Under the pieces are notes generated by a model. The model was not told where the DNA came from and searched no databases. It saw only the letters and a program-made list of their open reading frames with translations. Shown piece by piece: positions 37,647 to 49,440 of a stretch of 64,000 nucleotides of DNA; the stretch's first letter is position 1; each line of letters opens with the position of its first letter. Both the position numbers and the translations under genes were made by a program. Source of the stretch: Marinobacter nanhaiticus D15-8W (GTDB lineage Bacteria; Pseudomonadota; Gammaproteobacteria; Pseudomonadales; Oleiphilaceae); NCBI RefSeq assembly GCF_036511935.1, contig NZ_AP028878.1, positions 3,038,001 through 3,102,000 of the forward strand, in the 5' to 3' direction.

Positions 37647-39461
37647 TCAGGCTTTCTTGGAAACCGTTTTCTCGTCTGCCTCGCTCGGCTCCTTGGCCAG
37701 GGCTGGCTTGCGCAGACGGATGTGCAGTTCACGCAGTTGACGCTCATCCACTTCACCCGGCGCCTGCGTCATCAGGCAGGTCGCGCTCTGGGTTTTGGGG
37801 AAAGCAATCACGTCGCGGATGGACGAAGCGCCGGTCATCAGCATGACCAGACGGTCGAGCCCGAAGGCCAGGCCGCCGTGAGGCGGGCAGCCGAACTTCA
37901 GGGCATCCAGCAGGAAGCCGAACTTGGCACGGGCCTCTTCCTCACCGATACCGAGGATACGGAAGACCGCCTGCTGCATGTTCTCGTCGTGGATACGGAT
38001 CGAACCACCGCCCAGCTCTGTGCCGTTTAGGACCATATCGTAGGCCCGGGAAAGCGCATTGGCAGGTTCCGCCGCCAGATCTTCCGGAGAGCAGGAAGGC
38101 GCTGTGAACGGATGATGGATCGCGGTCAGTTCGCCGTTCGAATCTTCCTCGAACATCGGGAAGTCCACCACCCACAGCGGCGACCATTCGGCGGTCAGCA
38201 GGTTTAGGTCATGGCCCAGCTTGATCCGCAGTGCGCCCAGCGCTTCGTTGACGACCGTGGTCTTGTCCGCGCCGAAGAAGACGATATCGCCGTCTTCTGC
38301 ACCAACGCGCTCGATGACCGCCAGCGCCACATCGTCACCCAGGAACTTGATGATCGGCGACTGCAGACCGGCAGCGCCCTGGCCAAGATCGTTGACCTTG
38401 ATATAGGCCAGGCCCTTGGCGCCGTAGATGCCGACAAACTTGGTGTAGTCGTCGATCTGCTTGCGGGTCAGTTCGCCGCCCTTGGGCAGGCGCAGCGCTG
38501 CAACACGGCCCTTGGGATCCTTTGCCGGTCCGGCAAAGACCTTGAAGTCGACGCTTTCGACCAGGTCTGCCACGTCGATCAGTTCCAGCGGGATACGCAG
38601 GTCAGGCTTGTCACTGCCGTAGCGCTTCATGGCTTCGGCGTAACTCATGCGCGGGAATTCCGGAAGGTTAACTTCCAGCAGATCACGGAACAGCTCGCGA
38701 ATCATGCTTTCGGTGATACCCATGATGCCCTCTTCATCGATGAAGGAGCTCTCCAGGTCCACCTGGGTGAATTCCGGCTGACGATCGGCGCGCAGGTCCT
38801 CGTCACGGAAACACTTGGCGATCTGGTAGTAGCGATCGACACCGGACACCATCAGCAACTGCTTGAACAGCTGAGGCGATTGCGGCAACGCGAAGAAGGA
38901 CCCTTCGTGAGTCCGGCTCGGCACCAGATAATCGCGGGCGCCTTCCGGGGTGGCGCGTGTCAGGATGGGAGTTTCCACATCCATGAAGTCATTGCGGTCC
39001 AGGAAATTGCGGATGTAGCTGGTCACCTTGGAGCGGAAACGCAGACGGTTGAGCATTTCCGGACGGCGCAGATCGACGAAGCGATAGCGCAGGCGTACGT
39101 CCTCGCCCACATCCACGTGCTCATCGAGGGGGAACGGCGGGGTGGCGGCAGCGTTGAGGATAACCAGCGACTTGCACAGCACTTCCACCTGGCCGGTCGG
39201 CATATTCGCGTTTTCAGTACCCGCCGGGCGACGGCGAACGCGGCCCTTGATCTGGATAACGAACTCGCTGCGCACCTTCTCAGCCAGTTCGAAACTTTCG
39301 GGAGTATCCGGATCCACCACGATCTGGGACATGCCGTCACGATCACGCAGATCCAGGAAGATAACCCCACCATGATCGCGGCGACGATGAACCCAGCCGC
39401 AGAGGGTTACGTCCTGATCGATGTGTGATTCGTTGATTCCACCGCAATAGTGACTGCGCAT
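37647..39461 (-). CDS. aspS: Aspartyl-tRNA synthetase
   Basis: Class II synthetase of 604 residues: N-terminal OB-fold anticodon-binding domain ([20 protein letters not shown]), catalytic core with motif 1 ([19 protein letters not shown]), motif 2 ([19 protein letters not shown]) and motif 3 ([13 protein letters not shown]). The bacterial GAD insertion lies between motifs 2 and 3. Whether it is discriminating or also charges tRNA-Asn cannot be decided here since gatCAB was not seen. The C-terminus is extended by a charged tail ([15 protein letters not shown]). Confidence 0.97.
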   Translation of the reverse strand: MRSHYCGGINESHIDQDVTLCGWVHRRRDHGGVIFLDLRDRDGMSQIVVDPDTPESFELAEKVRSEFVIQIKGRVRRRPAGTENANMPTGQVEVLCKSLVILNAAATPPFPLDEHVDVGEDVRLRYRFVDLRRPEMLNRLRFRSKVTSYIRNFLDRNDFMDVETPILTRATPEGARDYLVPSRTHEGSFFALPQSPQLFKQLLMVSGVDRYYQIAKCFRDEDLRADRQPEFTQVDLESSFIDEEGIMGITESMIRELFRDLLEVNLPEFPRMSYAEAMKRYGSDKPDLRIPLELIDVADLVESVDFKVFAGPAKDPKGRVAALRLPKGGELTRKQIDDYTKFVGIYGAKGLAYIKVNDLGQGAAGLQSPIIKFLGDDVALAVIERVGAEDGDIVFFGADKTTVVNEALGALRIKLGHDLNLLTAEWSPLWVVDFPMFEEDSNGELTAIHHPFTAPSCSPEDLAAEPANALSRAYDMVLNGTELGGGSIRIHDENMQQAVFRILGIGEEEARAKFGFLLDALKFGCPPHGGLAFGLDRLVMLMTGASSIRDVIAFPKTQSATCLMTQAPGEVDERQLRELHIRLRKPALAKEPSEADEKTVSKKA

Positions 39462-39500
39462 ACCCTTTCCCGTTAATCAGTTTTCAGTGTGTTCACAGAC

Positions 39501-39755
39501 TCAGCCGGCGGTGGGCTCAGTCTTGCTCTTGGAGCCGGACTCACCGCCCTTCTCCACCAGATTCTTCTTGCTGCCCGTCTTGAAATCCGTCTCATACCAG
39601 CCGGTGCCGGACAGACGAAAACCCGCGGCCGAGATCCGCTTACGGAAAGATTCGGCGTCGCAGGCGGGACACACCTTCAACGGCGCATCGCTCATATTCT
39701 GGATAACATCTTTCTCGTGACCGCACGCGTCACAGACATACTCATAAATCGGCAT
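39501..39755 (-). CDS. FmdB-family zinc-ribbon protein
   Basis: Small protein of 84 residues with a zinc ribbon at its start: MPIYEYVCDACGHEKDV and VCPACDAE supply four cysteines. The basic C-terminal tail is low-complexity (GSKSKTEPTAG). Members are often encoded beside aspS; proposed as regulators, but function is unproven. It is 39 bases upstream of aspS and probably co-transcribed. Confidence 0.93.
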   Translation of the reverse strand: MPIYEYVCDACGHEKDVIQNMSDAPLKVCPACDAESFRKRISAAGFRLSGTGWYETDFKTGSKKNLVEKGGESGSKSKTEPTAG

Positions 39756-40161
39756 GGACTACTCCCCACAACACAACCAACACCAGCGAACTCACCCCGC
39801 TCAGGGCACTCTAACCCCGTCGCACTGGAGCGCTGGTCATATCATCGGAAAACCGCCGAGCCTGCGGAAACGGCGCGATCAACCCTTCTGGGCGTCAGCA
39901 CACGCTTCTGGAAACTGGCCAGAGCGGGTTCAGCCACGGGAAAGCCACCTGTTTGCTAGCCAAGATCGGCCATCGGCATCCGCCCCCCGTGAAAGGCCGC
40001 ATATTATAAACATAACCGCCGGCAAAATCAGGCAGGCGAACCAGTGATTTCCATCAATCCGTCTGGCGTGATGGCGAAAACCTTCTTCATGACGGGTAGA
40101 TGACGCCCTCTCTCGCGAACGGTAACATGTTGTCGCCTGAAAACTGCAGTTGGAGAACGAT
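39756..40161. other. Gene-free region between the zinc-ribbon gene and the TetR-family gene
   Basis: About 400 bases with no credible coding sequence on either strand. It must contain promoters for the two divergent genes; I could not identify an operator with confidence. Confidence 0.4.
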
Positions 40162-40797
40162 GTGTCTGCCCGTGCCGAACAAAAACTGAAGACCCGCCGC
40201 GCCCTCATGGACGCCGCCTTGCGCCAGCTCAGCGCCGATCGCGGGTTCGGCAGCCTGAGCCTGCGGGAAGTGGCTCGGGAGGCTGGGATCGCGCCCACGT
40301 CGTTCTATCGTCATTTCGCCGAATTGGACGAACTGGGCCTGGCACTGGTGGACGAAGGCGGTGTAGCGCTGCGCCAACTGATGCGACAAGCGCGTAAACG
40401 TATTGCCCGCAATGGCAGCGCCATCAATACCTCCGTGGACACCTTCATGGAGTACCTGAACAACAACGCCAACCTGTTCCGACTCATGCTGCGGGAGCGG
40501 ACGGGGGTCTCGAAAACATTCCGGACGGCGATCCAGGCGGAAATCGACCATTTCGTCACCGAACTGGCCGATGACCTGCGACGATTTGCGGAAGAACGGG
40601 GCAAGCCGCTTTCCGATGCGCGCATGGTGGCGGAAGCGATGGTAACCCTGGTATTTAACCAGGGAGCCGAGGCCCTCGACGCCACGACGCGGGAAAAGGA
40701 AGAGCTGCAGACTAAACTGAAGACCGAACTTAGGATGATTCTGCTGGGGGCACAAAGCCTCGCTCGCCAGAGCGCCAGGACGGCGGGAAGGCGCTAA
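40162..40797 (+). CDS. fabR: TetR-family repressor, FabR-like
   Basis: TetR regulator of 211 residues resembling FabR, repressor of unsaturated fatty-acid genes. The helix-turn-helix is at about 30-65 ([20 protein letters not shown]), followed by the FabR-like ligand domain ([35 protein letters not shown]). I use the GTG at 40162, which has GGAG six bases upstream; a TTG at 40150 is possible. No fab genes are adjacent, so the name rests on sequence resemblance alone. Confidence 0.8.
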   Translation: MSARAEQKLKTRRALMDAALRQLSADRGFGSLSLREVAREAGIAPTSFYRHFAELDELGLALVDEGGVALRQLMRQARKRIARNGSAINTSVDTFMEYLNNNANLFRLMLRERTGVSKTFRTAIQAEIDHFVTELADDLRRFAEERGKPLSDARMVAEAMVTLVFNQGAEALDATTREKEELQTKLKTELRMILLGAQSLARQSARTAGRR

Positions 40798-40820
40798 TAA
40801 GTCCGGTTCGGTTCCCTGCC

Positions 40821-41255
40821 TCAGGAAACCGAACGGAAAGCCGAAACCACCGGCACCAGTTTCTTCTGCACCTCACGCAATTCCGCTTCGGTGTACGCCG
40901 CAGGCGGCACCACACCCCACACGGGGCCCGGCCACGCCGGATCACTCTCATAGCGAACGACGTGATGTAGGTGAAGTTGCGGCACCATGTTTCCCAGCGC
41001 CGCAATATTCAGCTTATGCCCTTCAAAGGCGTTCATCATGGCTTCGCCGATGGCACTGGATTCGCGCAGTAGGCGTTGCTGGTCTGGCGGTGAGAGTTCG
41101 TAGAGTTCCCGGACGCCTACCCGCTGGGGGACGAGCAGGAGCCAGGGATAGTTGCGGTCGTTCATCAACCGCAACTCACTTAACTCACTCTTGGCCAACG
41201 GGATGGTATCTTCGGCCAGTTTTTCATGCAGGACAAAAGCTTCTGCCCCACTCAT
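40821..41255 (-). CDS. HIT-family hydrolase
   Basis: Histidine-triad protein of 144 residues, probably hydrolysing nucleotide phosphoramidates or dinucleoside polyphosphates. The core motif reads NMVPQLHLHHVVRY; the first His of the canonical triad is Gln, as is usual for this proteobacterial subgroup, and the catalytic His remains. It starts two bases after the ugd stop, so it is translated from the ugd transcript. Confidence 0.9.
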   Translation of the reverse strand: MSGAEAFVLHEKLAEDTIPLAKSELSELRLMNDRNYPWLLLVPQRVGVRELYELSPPDQQRLLRESSAIGEAMMNAFEGHKLNIAALGNMVPQLHLHHVVRYESDPAWPGPVWGVVPPAAYTEAELREVQKKLVPVVSAFRSVS

Positions 41256-41257
41256 AG

Positions 41258-42607
41258 TTAACTCCCAGTAGCGGAGAACTGATTCTTACCTCTACCTATA
41301 GCGTAGTAGACAAGTCCGTGACGCTCGACCATCTCCGGTGCATACAGGTTACGGCCATCGAAGATCGCCGGATGGGACAGTGTCTGGGCAATGGAAGCGA
41401 AATCCGGCGAACGGAATTCCTTCCACTCGGTACAGATCACCAGGGCATCGGCGCCTTTCAGGGCCTGCTCCTTGGTGCCGCACAGTTGTAGTCCCGGCTC
41501 ATTGTCGTAGATACGCTGGGTTTCCTCCATGGCTTCCGGGTCGAATGCCTGGACCTTGGCCCCGACCTTCCACAGGGATTCCATCAGACGACGCGAAGAC
41601 GCTTCGCGCATGTCGTCGGTGTTGGGCTTGAACGCCAACCCCCATAGGGCGATCGTCTTGCCTTCTAGCTCACCGCGGAAGTAGTGGCTGACCTTGTCGA
41701 ACAGGACGTGCTTCTGCGCCATGTTGACGTGCTCCACAGCCGTCAGCAGCTTGGCCTCGTAATCACAGTCACGGGCCGTGCGTGTCAGCGCAGTGACATC
41801 TTTTGGAAAACAGGAACCGCCATAACCGCAACCGGGGTAGATAAAGTGGTAGCCAATCCGTGGATCGGAACCAATGCCACGACGTACGTGCTCGATATCG
41901 GCGCCCAGACGCTCTGCCAGGTTGGCAATTTCGTTCATGAAGCTGATCTTGGTCGCCAGCATGGCGTTGGCAGCGTACTTGGTGAGCTCGGCCGAACGCA
42001 GATCCATGAAGATCATGCGATCGTGGTTGCGGTTGAACGGGTAGTAGATTTCCCGCAGGACGTCCTCGGCCCGCTTGCTCTCGGTACCGACGACAATGCG
42101 GTCCGGCTTCATGAAATCGGCCACCGCGGCACCCTCCTTCAGGAATTCGGGGTTGGACACCACGTCGAATTCCAGCTCCATACCGCGCTTGTCCAGCTCG
42201 GAACGCACAGCGCCGCGTACCTTGTCGCCGGTTCCCACGGGAACCGTGGATTTATCGATCACGACCTTGTAACCGGTCATGTGTTCACCGATGGAACGCG
42301 CCACCGCAGTAACGTACTGCAGATCTGCCGAACCATCCTCGTCCGGCGGCGTGCCGACGGCAATGAACTGAACTTCGGCATGATTGACCGCTTCCGCGGT
42401 ATCGGTGGTGAACAGCAGGCGGCCCGCCGAGACGTTATGGGTCACGATGGACTCGAGGCCGGGCTCGTAGATCGGGATGATGCCATTGCGCAATTTCTCG
42501 ATCTTTCCCGGATCGACGTCCATGCACAGCACTTCGTGGCCCACATCCGCCAAACAGGCGCCTGTAACGAGGCCAACATATCCCGTTCCGAAAATCGTAA
42601 TCTTCAT
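41258..42607 (-). CDS. ugd: UDP-glucose 6-dehydrogenase
   Basis: Oxidises UDP-glucose twice with NAD to UDP-glucuronate. It is 449 residues with the N-terminal Rossmann motif [20 protein letters not shown], the catalytic Cys region ([18 protein letters not shown], Cys near 262), and the C-terminal UDP-binding domain ([18 protein letters not shown]). It lies 39 bases after galE. Its product could feed the epimerase at 16234-17241. Confidence 0.96.
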   Translation of the reverse strand: MKITIFGTGYVGLVTGACLADVGHEVLCMDVDPGKIEKLRNGIIPIYEPGLESIVTHNVSAGRLLFTTDTAEAVNHAEVQFIAVGTPPDEDGSADLQYVTAVARSIGEHMTGYKVVIDKSTVPVGTGDKVRGAVRSELDKRGMELEFDVVSNPEFLKEGAAVADFMKPDRIVVGTESKRAEDVLREIYYPFNRNHDRMIFMDLRSAELTKYAANAMLATKISFMNEIANLAERLGADIEHVRRGIGSDPRIGYHFIYPGCGYGGSCFPKDVTALTRTARDCDYEAKLLTAVEHVNMAQKHVLFDKVSHYFRGELEGKTIALWGLAFKPNTDDMREASSRRLMESLWKVGAKVQAFDPEAMEETQRIYDNEPGLQLCGTKEQALKGADALVICTEWKEFRSPDFASIAQTLSHPAIFDGRNLYAPEMVERHGLVYYAIGRGKNQFSATGS

Positions 42608-42646
42608 GCAGCTTTCCTTTTAAACGTTCTAGATTCGCAAATCCGT

Positions 42647-43633
42647 TTAGCGTTTCTGACGAGCTTGCCAGATCTTTTCCCAGGCCAGCGCATTCCCCAC
42701 AATCGTGTCGAGTTCGTCGTAATCGGGTTGCCAACCCAGGGTTCTTGTAATCTTTGAATTATCAGCCATCAGGGCTTCAGGATCGCCAGCCCGGCGGTCG
42801 GTTTCCTTGACCGGGAAATCGCTGCCGGACAAGCGTTTCACCACATCGATCACTTCACGCACGGTGAACCCACGGCCGTAGCCGCAGTTCAGTACTTCGG
42901 ACTGACCACCGCGTTTCATGTAGTCGAGAGCCATGACATGAGCCTTGGCCAGATCTTCGACGTGGATGTAGTCGCGGACGCAGGTGCCATCGCGGGTGTC
43001 GTAGTCGGTACCAAAGATCTGCATACCGTCGCGTATCCCGTTGACGCATTCGCAGGCCACTTTGATCAGGTGCGTGGCTTCCGGCGTCGCCTGTCCCAGG
43101 AGCCCATCCGGATTGGCACCCGCCACATTGAAGTAGCGCAGTATGACGTAGTTCAGCGATGAGGCTGCCGCCAGGTCCATGATCATGCGCTCGCTCATCA
43201 TCTTCGACGCCCCGTAGGGATTGATTGGCGCCAGGGGCATATCTTCCGTAAGGACCTGTGCATCAGGCATGCCATAAACCGCTGCGGTGGACGAAAACAC
43301 CATGTAGGGCGTCTTGTACCGCTCGATGGCCTTGAGCAGATTGAGGGTATTACGGGTGTTGTTACTGTAGTATTTCAGCGGATTGGAAACGGATTCCGGC
43401 ACCACAATGTTCGCGGCGAAGTGCAGCACTGCCTCAAAATCGTGCGCGCCGAAGAGTTCGTCCAGCGCACCTTCATCGGCGACATCGCCAACGACCAGCT
43501 CGCCATGGGTTACGGCCCAGCGGTATCCCGTGGACAGGTTGTCATAGACCACCACATCGTGACCGGCCTCGCCGAGCTGGCGTACGACATGACTACCAAT
43601 GTACCCGGCTCCGCCGGTGACCAGAACTTTCAT
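42647..43633 (-). CDS. galE: UDP-glucose 4-epimerase
   Basis: Interconverts UDP-glucose and UDP-galactose, 328 residues. Motifs: VTGGAGYIGSHVVRQLGEAG (NAD binding), VFSSTAAVYGMPDAQVLTED (catalytic Ser), NPYGASKMMSERM (YxxxK) and LRYFNVAGANPDGLLGQATP. It precedes ugd in what looks like a galE-ugd-HIT operon. Substrate range (N-acetyl sugars or not) is not decided. Confidence 0.95.
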   Translation of the reverse strand: MKVLVTGGAGYIGSHVVRQLGEAGHDVVVYDNLSTGYRWAVTHGELVVGDVADEGALDELFGAHDFEAVLHFAANIVVPESVSNPLKYYSNNTRNTLNLLKAIERYKTPYMVFSSTAAVYGMPDAQVLTEDMPLAPINPYGASKMMSERMIMDLAAASSLNYVILRYFNVAGANPDGLLGQATPEATHLIKVACECVNGIRDGMQIFGTDYDTRDGTCVRDYIHVEDLAKAHVMALDYMKRGGQSEVLNCGYGRGFTVREVIDVVKRLSGSDFPVKETDRRAGDPEALMADNSKITRTLGWQPDYDELDTIVGNALAWEKIWQARQKR

Positions 43634-43698
43634 AGCTTTCCCTTTCCGTCATTGCCTGCTATTTCATCCGGCATCATCCAATGCCAACAGGCTTCGTT

Positions 43699-44232
43699 TT
43701 ATGGTCCAGACGGCCTTGGCGCCTGGGCGCTACACTTCCGTCTTGCCTTTGCTGCCCTGCGCCGCGCTGCAAAGAAGTCGCTGATAACCTCGCTGCACCG
43801 CTCGGCCTGTACGCCACCCGTTGTGGCCACACGCCAGTTCATCGCGTCACTATCAAGTATCTGCGCGGAAGACTCAACCGCACCAGCCTTGGGCTCGGTA
43901 GCGCCATAGACCAGCCGGGAAATACGCGCGTGGACTATGGCGCCCGCACACATGGTGCAAGGCTCGATGGTGACATAGAGGGTGGCGCCGCTCAGACGGT
44001 AGTTGCCAACACGGCAAGCGGCATCGCGAATGGCGCGAATTTCAGCGTGCGCCGTAGGGTCGCTGCCGGAAATGGGTGCGTTGAACCCGGCTCCGACTTC
44101 CCGCCCCTCCAACACGACGACGGCCCCAACCGGCACTTCGCCGATTGAGGCCGCCTGGCCGGCCAATGCAAGCGCACGATCCATCCAGCGCGCGTCCTCA
44201 CGCGCCTGATCAACCGTTTCCGCTACTGCCAT
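43699..44232 (-). CDS. tadA: tRNA-specific adenosine deaminase
   Basis: Converts A34 to inosine in tRNA-Arg(ACG). It is 177 residues of the cytidine-deaminase fold; the zinc and catalytic residues are in DPTAHAEIRAI (HAE) and the PCTMCAGAIVHARI motif. C-terminal basic extension (ARRRAAKARRKCSAQ) is typical of TadA. It is 48 bases downstream of guaA on the same strand. Confidence 0.95.
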   Translation of the reverse strand: MAVAETVDQAREDARWMDRALALAGQAASIGEVPVGAVVVLEGREVGAGFNAPISGSDPTAHAEIRAIRDAACRVGNYRLSGATLYVTIEPCTMCAGAIVHARISRLVYGATEPKAGAVESSAQILDSDAMNWRVATTGGVQAERCSEVISDFFAARRRAAKARRKCSAQAPRPSGP

Positions 44233-44279
44233 CGTCGCGCCTACTCCTTCAACCGTGGGCTAGCCGTTTATCGACCGCA

Positions 44280-45857
44280 TCACTCCCATTCGATCGTCGC
44301 CGGTGGCTTGGAGGAAATGTCGTAAGTGACCCGGGAGACACCGGAGATCTCGTTGATGATACGGTTGGATACTGTCTCAAGCAGCTCGTACGGCAGTCGG
44401 GCCCAGCGGGCCGTCATGAAATCGATGGTCTCGACGGCACGAACCGCAATCACATATTCATAGCGCCGCGCGTCACCGACCACCCCCACGGACTTCACCG
44501 GGAGGAATACGGCAAACGCCTGGCTGACTTTATGGTACAGGTCGGCGCGATGCAGCTCTTCGAGGAAGATAGCGTCGGCGCGGCGCAGGATCTCGGCGTA
44601 CTCTTTCTTCACCTCGCCCAGGATGCGGACTCCCAGACCCGGTCCCGGGAAAGGATGCCGATAGAGCATGTCGTATGGCAGCCCCAGCTCCAGACCGATA
44701 CGACGCACCTCGTCCTTGAACAACTCGCGCAGGGGTTCGACCAGCTTGAGCTTCATGGTTTCCGGCAGACCACCGACATTGTGATGGGACTTGATCACGT
44801 GGGCCTTGCCGGTTTTGGAGGCGGCGGACTCGATCACATCCGGATAGATGGTGCCCTGGGCCAGCCAGTTCACGTCCTTGATACGACCGGCTTCCTCATC
44901 AAACACGTCGATAAAGGTGTTGCCGATAATCTTACGCTTCTGCTCCGGGTCGCTGACGCCCTTGAGCTTGTTCAGGAACAGATCCTCGGAATCCGAGCGG
45001 ATGACCTTCACGCCCATATTGCGCGAGAACATGTCCATGACCTGGTCGCCCTCGTGCAGGCGAAGCAGACCGTTGTCCACAAATACGCAGGTCAGTTGGT
45101 CGCCAATCGCCTTGTGCAGCAGGGCTGCGGTAACCGACGAGTCCACACCACCGGAGAGTCCCAGCAACACTTTCTCGGAACCCACCTGCTCACGGATCTG
45201 GCGGATGGCGTCGTCGACGATCTGGGCCGGCGTCCACCAAGCTTCACAGTTGCAGATATTCAGTACGAAGTGCTCGAGGATGCGCTTGCCCTGCAGGGTG
45301 TGCGTCACCTCCGGATGGAACTGCACACCGAAAAGATTGCGATCCAGATTCTGCATAGCAGCGATAGGCGCGCTTTCCGTGGATGCGAGCAGCTCAAAAC
45401 CTTCCGGCAGGGTGACGACCTTGTCGCCGTGGCTCATCCAGACATCCAGTAACGATTCGCCCTGCTCGGTGAGATGGTCAGTGATGTCCTTAAGCAATGG
45501 ACCGCCGGCGCGGACTTTCACCTGCGCATAGCCGAATTCCCGCTTCTCGGAACTCGCCACCTTACCCCCGAGCTGCTCAGCCATGGTCTGCATGCCGTAG
45601 CATATGCCGAGGATTGGCAGGCGGCCATCAAACAGGCCTTCCGGCGCACGCGGCCCGCCCAATTGGGTTACCGACTCAGGACCACCGGCAAGGATAATAC
45701 CTTTGGGATTGAACTCTTCGATCTCCCCGAGGGAAACATCGAAGGGGCGGATTTCACAGTAGACACCGATCTCGCGCACCCGACGGGCGATCAGTTGGGT
45801 GTACTGGGAACCGAAATCCAGGATCAGAATACGGTGGTCATGAATGTTTTGAACCAT
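44280..45857 (-). CDS. guaA: GMP synthase (glutamine-hydrolysing)
   Basis: Converts XMP to GMP using glutamine. It is 525 residues with an N-terminal class I glutamine amidotransferase ([17 protein letters not shown] with catalytic Cys near 86; [12 protein letters not shown]), then the ATP pyrophosphatase P-loop ([19 protein letters not shown]) and the C-terminal dimerisation domain ending PPATIEWE. It follows guaB by 150 bases on the same strand. Confidence 0.98.
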   Translation of the reverse strand: MVQNIHDHRILILDFGSQYTQLIARRVREIGVYCEIRPFDVSLGEIEEFNPKGIILAGGPESVTQLGGPRAPEGLFDGRLPILGICYGMQTMAEQLGGKVASSEKREFGYAQVKVRAGGPLLKDITDHLTEQGESLLDVWMSHGDKVVTLPEGFELLASTESAPIAAMQNLDRNLFGVQFHPEVTHTLQGKRILEHFVLNICNCEAWWTPAQIVDDAIRQIREQVGSEKVLLGLSGGVDSSVTAALLHKAIGDQLTCVFVDNGLLRLHEGDQVMDMFSRNMGVKVIRSDSEDLFLNKLKGVSDPEQKRKIIGNTFIDVFDEEAGRIKDVNWLAQGTIYPDVIESAASKTGKAHVIKSHHNVGGLPETMKLKLVEPLRELFKDEVRRIGLELGLPYDMLYRHPFPGPGLGVRILGEVKKEYAEILRRADAIFLEELHRADLYHKVSQAFAVFLPVKSVGVVGDARRYEYVIAVRAVETIDFMTARWARLPYELLETVSNRIINEISGVSRVTYDISSKPPATIEWE

Positions 45858-46006
45858 GAAATCCTCAACTCAGAAAATGCAAACGGGGCGCGAGAACACT
45901 CCCGAACCCCGGATCATCACAGCCCTTCGGGCCGCATTCTATAGCAACTGGCTGCGCTGATCTTCTTACAGCCTCTTAACCGATTTGCACCGTAGGTGCG
46001 ACTCGA

Positions 46007-47807
<1,801 letters not shown>

Positions 47808-49190
47808 ATGGATATAACCGCTTCAGCCGCCCGTCCTCGCGCCCTGTCCGTCAGCGAACTCAACCATCAGGTTCGTCACCTGCTGGAAGTCAGCTTCCTA
47901 CAAGCCTGGGTTGAAGGGGAGCTGTCCAGCTTCTCGCGCCCCGCCTCCGGCCACTGGTATTTCACGCTCAAGGACGCAAAATCCCAGGTCCGCTGCGCCA
48001 TGTTCAAGGGCAACAATCAGCGCGTGGGAAAACCGCCGAAGGAAGGTGACCAGATCCTGATTCGTGGCAAGGTCACGCTTTATGAGAGCCGGGGTGACTA
48101 CCAGATCATCGTTGAAAGCCTCGAACCGGCCGGCCTGGGGGCGCTGCAGCAGGCGTTCGAGGCACTAAAGCAGAAACTCCAGGCGGAGGGTCTGTTCGAA
48201 GCCGAACGCAAGAAGCCCATTCCCACGCTCCCGCGCCACATCGGTGTAGTCACCTCGCCTACCGGTGCAGCAATACACGACATCCTGACCGTGCTGAAGC
48301 GGCGCTGCCCGGGTATCCCCATAACCCTTTACCCGACCGCCGTGCAAGGCCAGGGTGCCGCCGACGAAATCGTAGCCGCCATTCGCAACGCCGAACGCCA
48401 TGGCGTCGCAGATGTACTGATCATCGGCCGTGGGGGCGGTTCGCTGGAGGACCTCTGGCCTTTCAACGAAGAAAAGGTGGCCCGCGCGATTGCCGAATGC
48501 GCGCTCCCCACCGTGAGCGCGGTCGGTCACGAGGTGGATTTCAGTATTGCCGATTTTGTCGCCGACCTGCGTGCACCAACGCCTTCCGCTGCCGCTGAGC
48601 ATCTGGCGCCTGACCAATCTGGTTGGGTACGCACCCTCGAACAGCAGCTGCATCGCCTGGAATCGGTCATGAACCGGCTGCTGCGCGATATGCGCCAGCA
48701 ACTGGGACACCTCAGCCAGCGCCTACGTGATCCGCGCCGCGAACTGCAGATCTACCAGCAACGCCTGGACGAACTTGAGAGCCGCCAACTGGGCGCAATG
48801 AGACAGCAGATACAGCAACTGAACCAGCGGCTGGGCCATGATCAACAACGGCTGGCCGCACAGAGCCCCGGGCGCTTGCTGGCCCAGCGCCTGGAACACA
48901 TCGCCAATCTCGGCGATCGCCTTAGACGGGAGGTGCATTGGCAACTCAATGACCACCGCGAGCGCCTGGCTCACGCCTCGCAGTCGCTACACCTGGTTAG
49001 CCCCCTGGCCACTCTCGATCGGGGTTATGCCATCGTCGGTACCGATAAGCAGCCGGTCGTGCGGCAGGCATCGGACCTCTATGCCGGAGATGGCATTACG
49101 GCCCGGTTGGGCAAGGGCCATATCGAGGCTCTCGTAACCGCGGTGCATCCCGGCGATGAACCACCAAACTCCTCAAACCGAAAGCTATAA
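47808..49190 (+). CDS. xseA: Exodeoxyribonuclease VII large subunit
   Basis: Large subunit of the single-strand exonuclease ExoVII. It has 460 residues: N-terminal OB fold (ALSVSELNHQVRHLLEVSF), VRCAMFKGNNQRVGKPPKEG, the catalytic core (RGGGSLEDLWPFNEEKVARA and VGHEVDFSIADFVADLRAPT), then the long coiled coil (LLRDMRQQLGHLSQRLRDPR). The ATG at 47808 matches the family start; longer readings run into the control region. The small subunit xseB is not in the window. Confidence 0.95.
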   Translation: MDITASAARPRALSVSELNHQVRHLLEVSFLQAWVEGELSSFSRPASGHWYFTLKDAKSQVRCAMFKGNNQRVGKPPKEGDQILIRGKVTLYESRGDYQIIVESLEPAGLGALQQAFEALKQKLQAEGLFEAERKKPIPTLPRHIGVVTSPTGAAIHDILTVLKRRCPGIPITLYPTAVQGQGAADEIVAAIRNAERHGVADVLIIGRGGGSLEDLWPFNEEKVARAIAECALPTVSAVGHEVDFSIADFVADLRAPTPSAAAEHLAPDQSGWVRTLEQQLHRLESVMNRLLRDMRQQLGHLSQRLRDPRRELQIYQQRLDELESRQLGAMRQQIQQLNQRLGHDQQRLAAQSPGRLLAQRLEHIANLGDRLRREVHWQLNDHRERLAHASQSLHLVSPLATLDRGYAIVGTDKQPVVRQASDLYAGDGITARLGKGHIEALVTAVHPGDEPPNSSNRKL

Positions 49191-49200
49191 GCAACCAGGG

Positions 49201-49276
49201 CCTCGGATCCAGTCTGTTGGCTACTCTGCGCGTCTTGAAGGAACTGGCCAGAGTAGCCAACAGACTGGATCCGAGG
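49201..49276. repeat. Perfect 28-bp-stem palindrome downstream of xseA
   Basis: Arms 49201-49228 and 49249-49276 are perfect reverse complements, starting CCTCGGATCCAGTCTG, with a 20-base loop. Four more nearly paired bases extend the stem outward. It starts 10 bases after the xseA stop. No T-run follows, and the stem is far longer than a usual intrinsic terminator. It could end xseA transcription, be an RNase III substrate, or be a mobile palindromic repeat. Confidence 0.85.
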
Positions 49277-49440
49277 TCCCTTAGCCCATGGTCTAGTAGC
49301 GGGATGAAAACAACCACCTAAAGTGGGGGAGAGCATCCGGGAAGCGAGCGTCGCAGTCCTTCCCTGCGGAATATCTCCTTGCACTTTTCGATAACAAGAA
49401 GGCCCGCAACCATCGGGCCAACAATAAACGAGGTGGTTCC

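Noticed and set aside
38211..39428. A 405-codon open frame antisense to aspS
   Set aside because: Shadow of aspS; translation is low-complexity and without recognisable motifs.
41684..42757. A 357-codon open frame antisense to ugd/galE
   Set aside because: Shadow of two well-recognised genes.
44145..45452. A 435-codon open frame antisense to guaA
   Set aside because: Shadow of guaA, overlapping tadA as well; no family resemblance.
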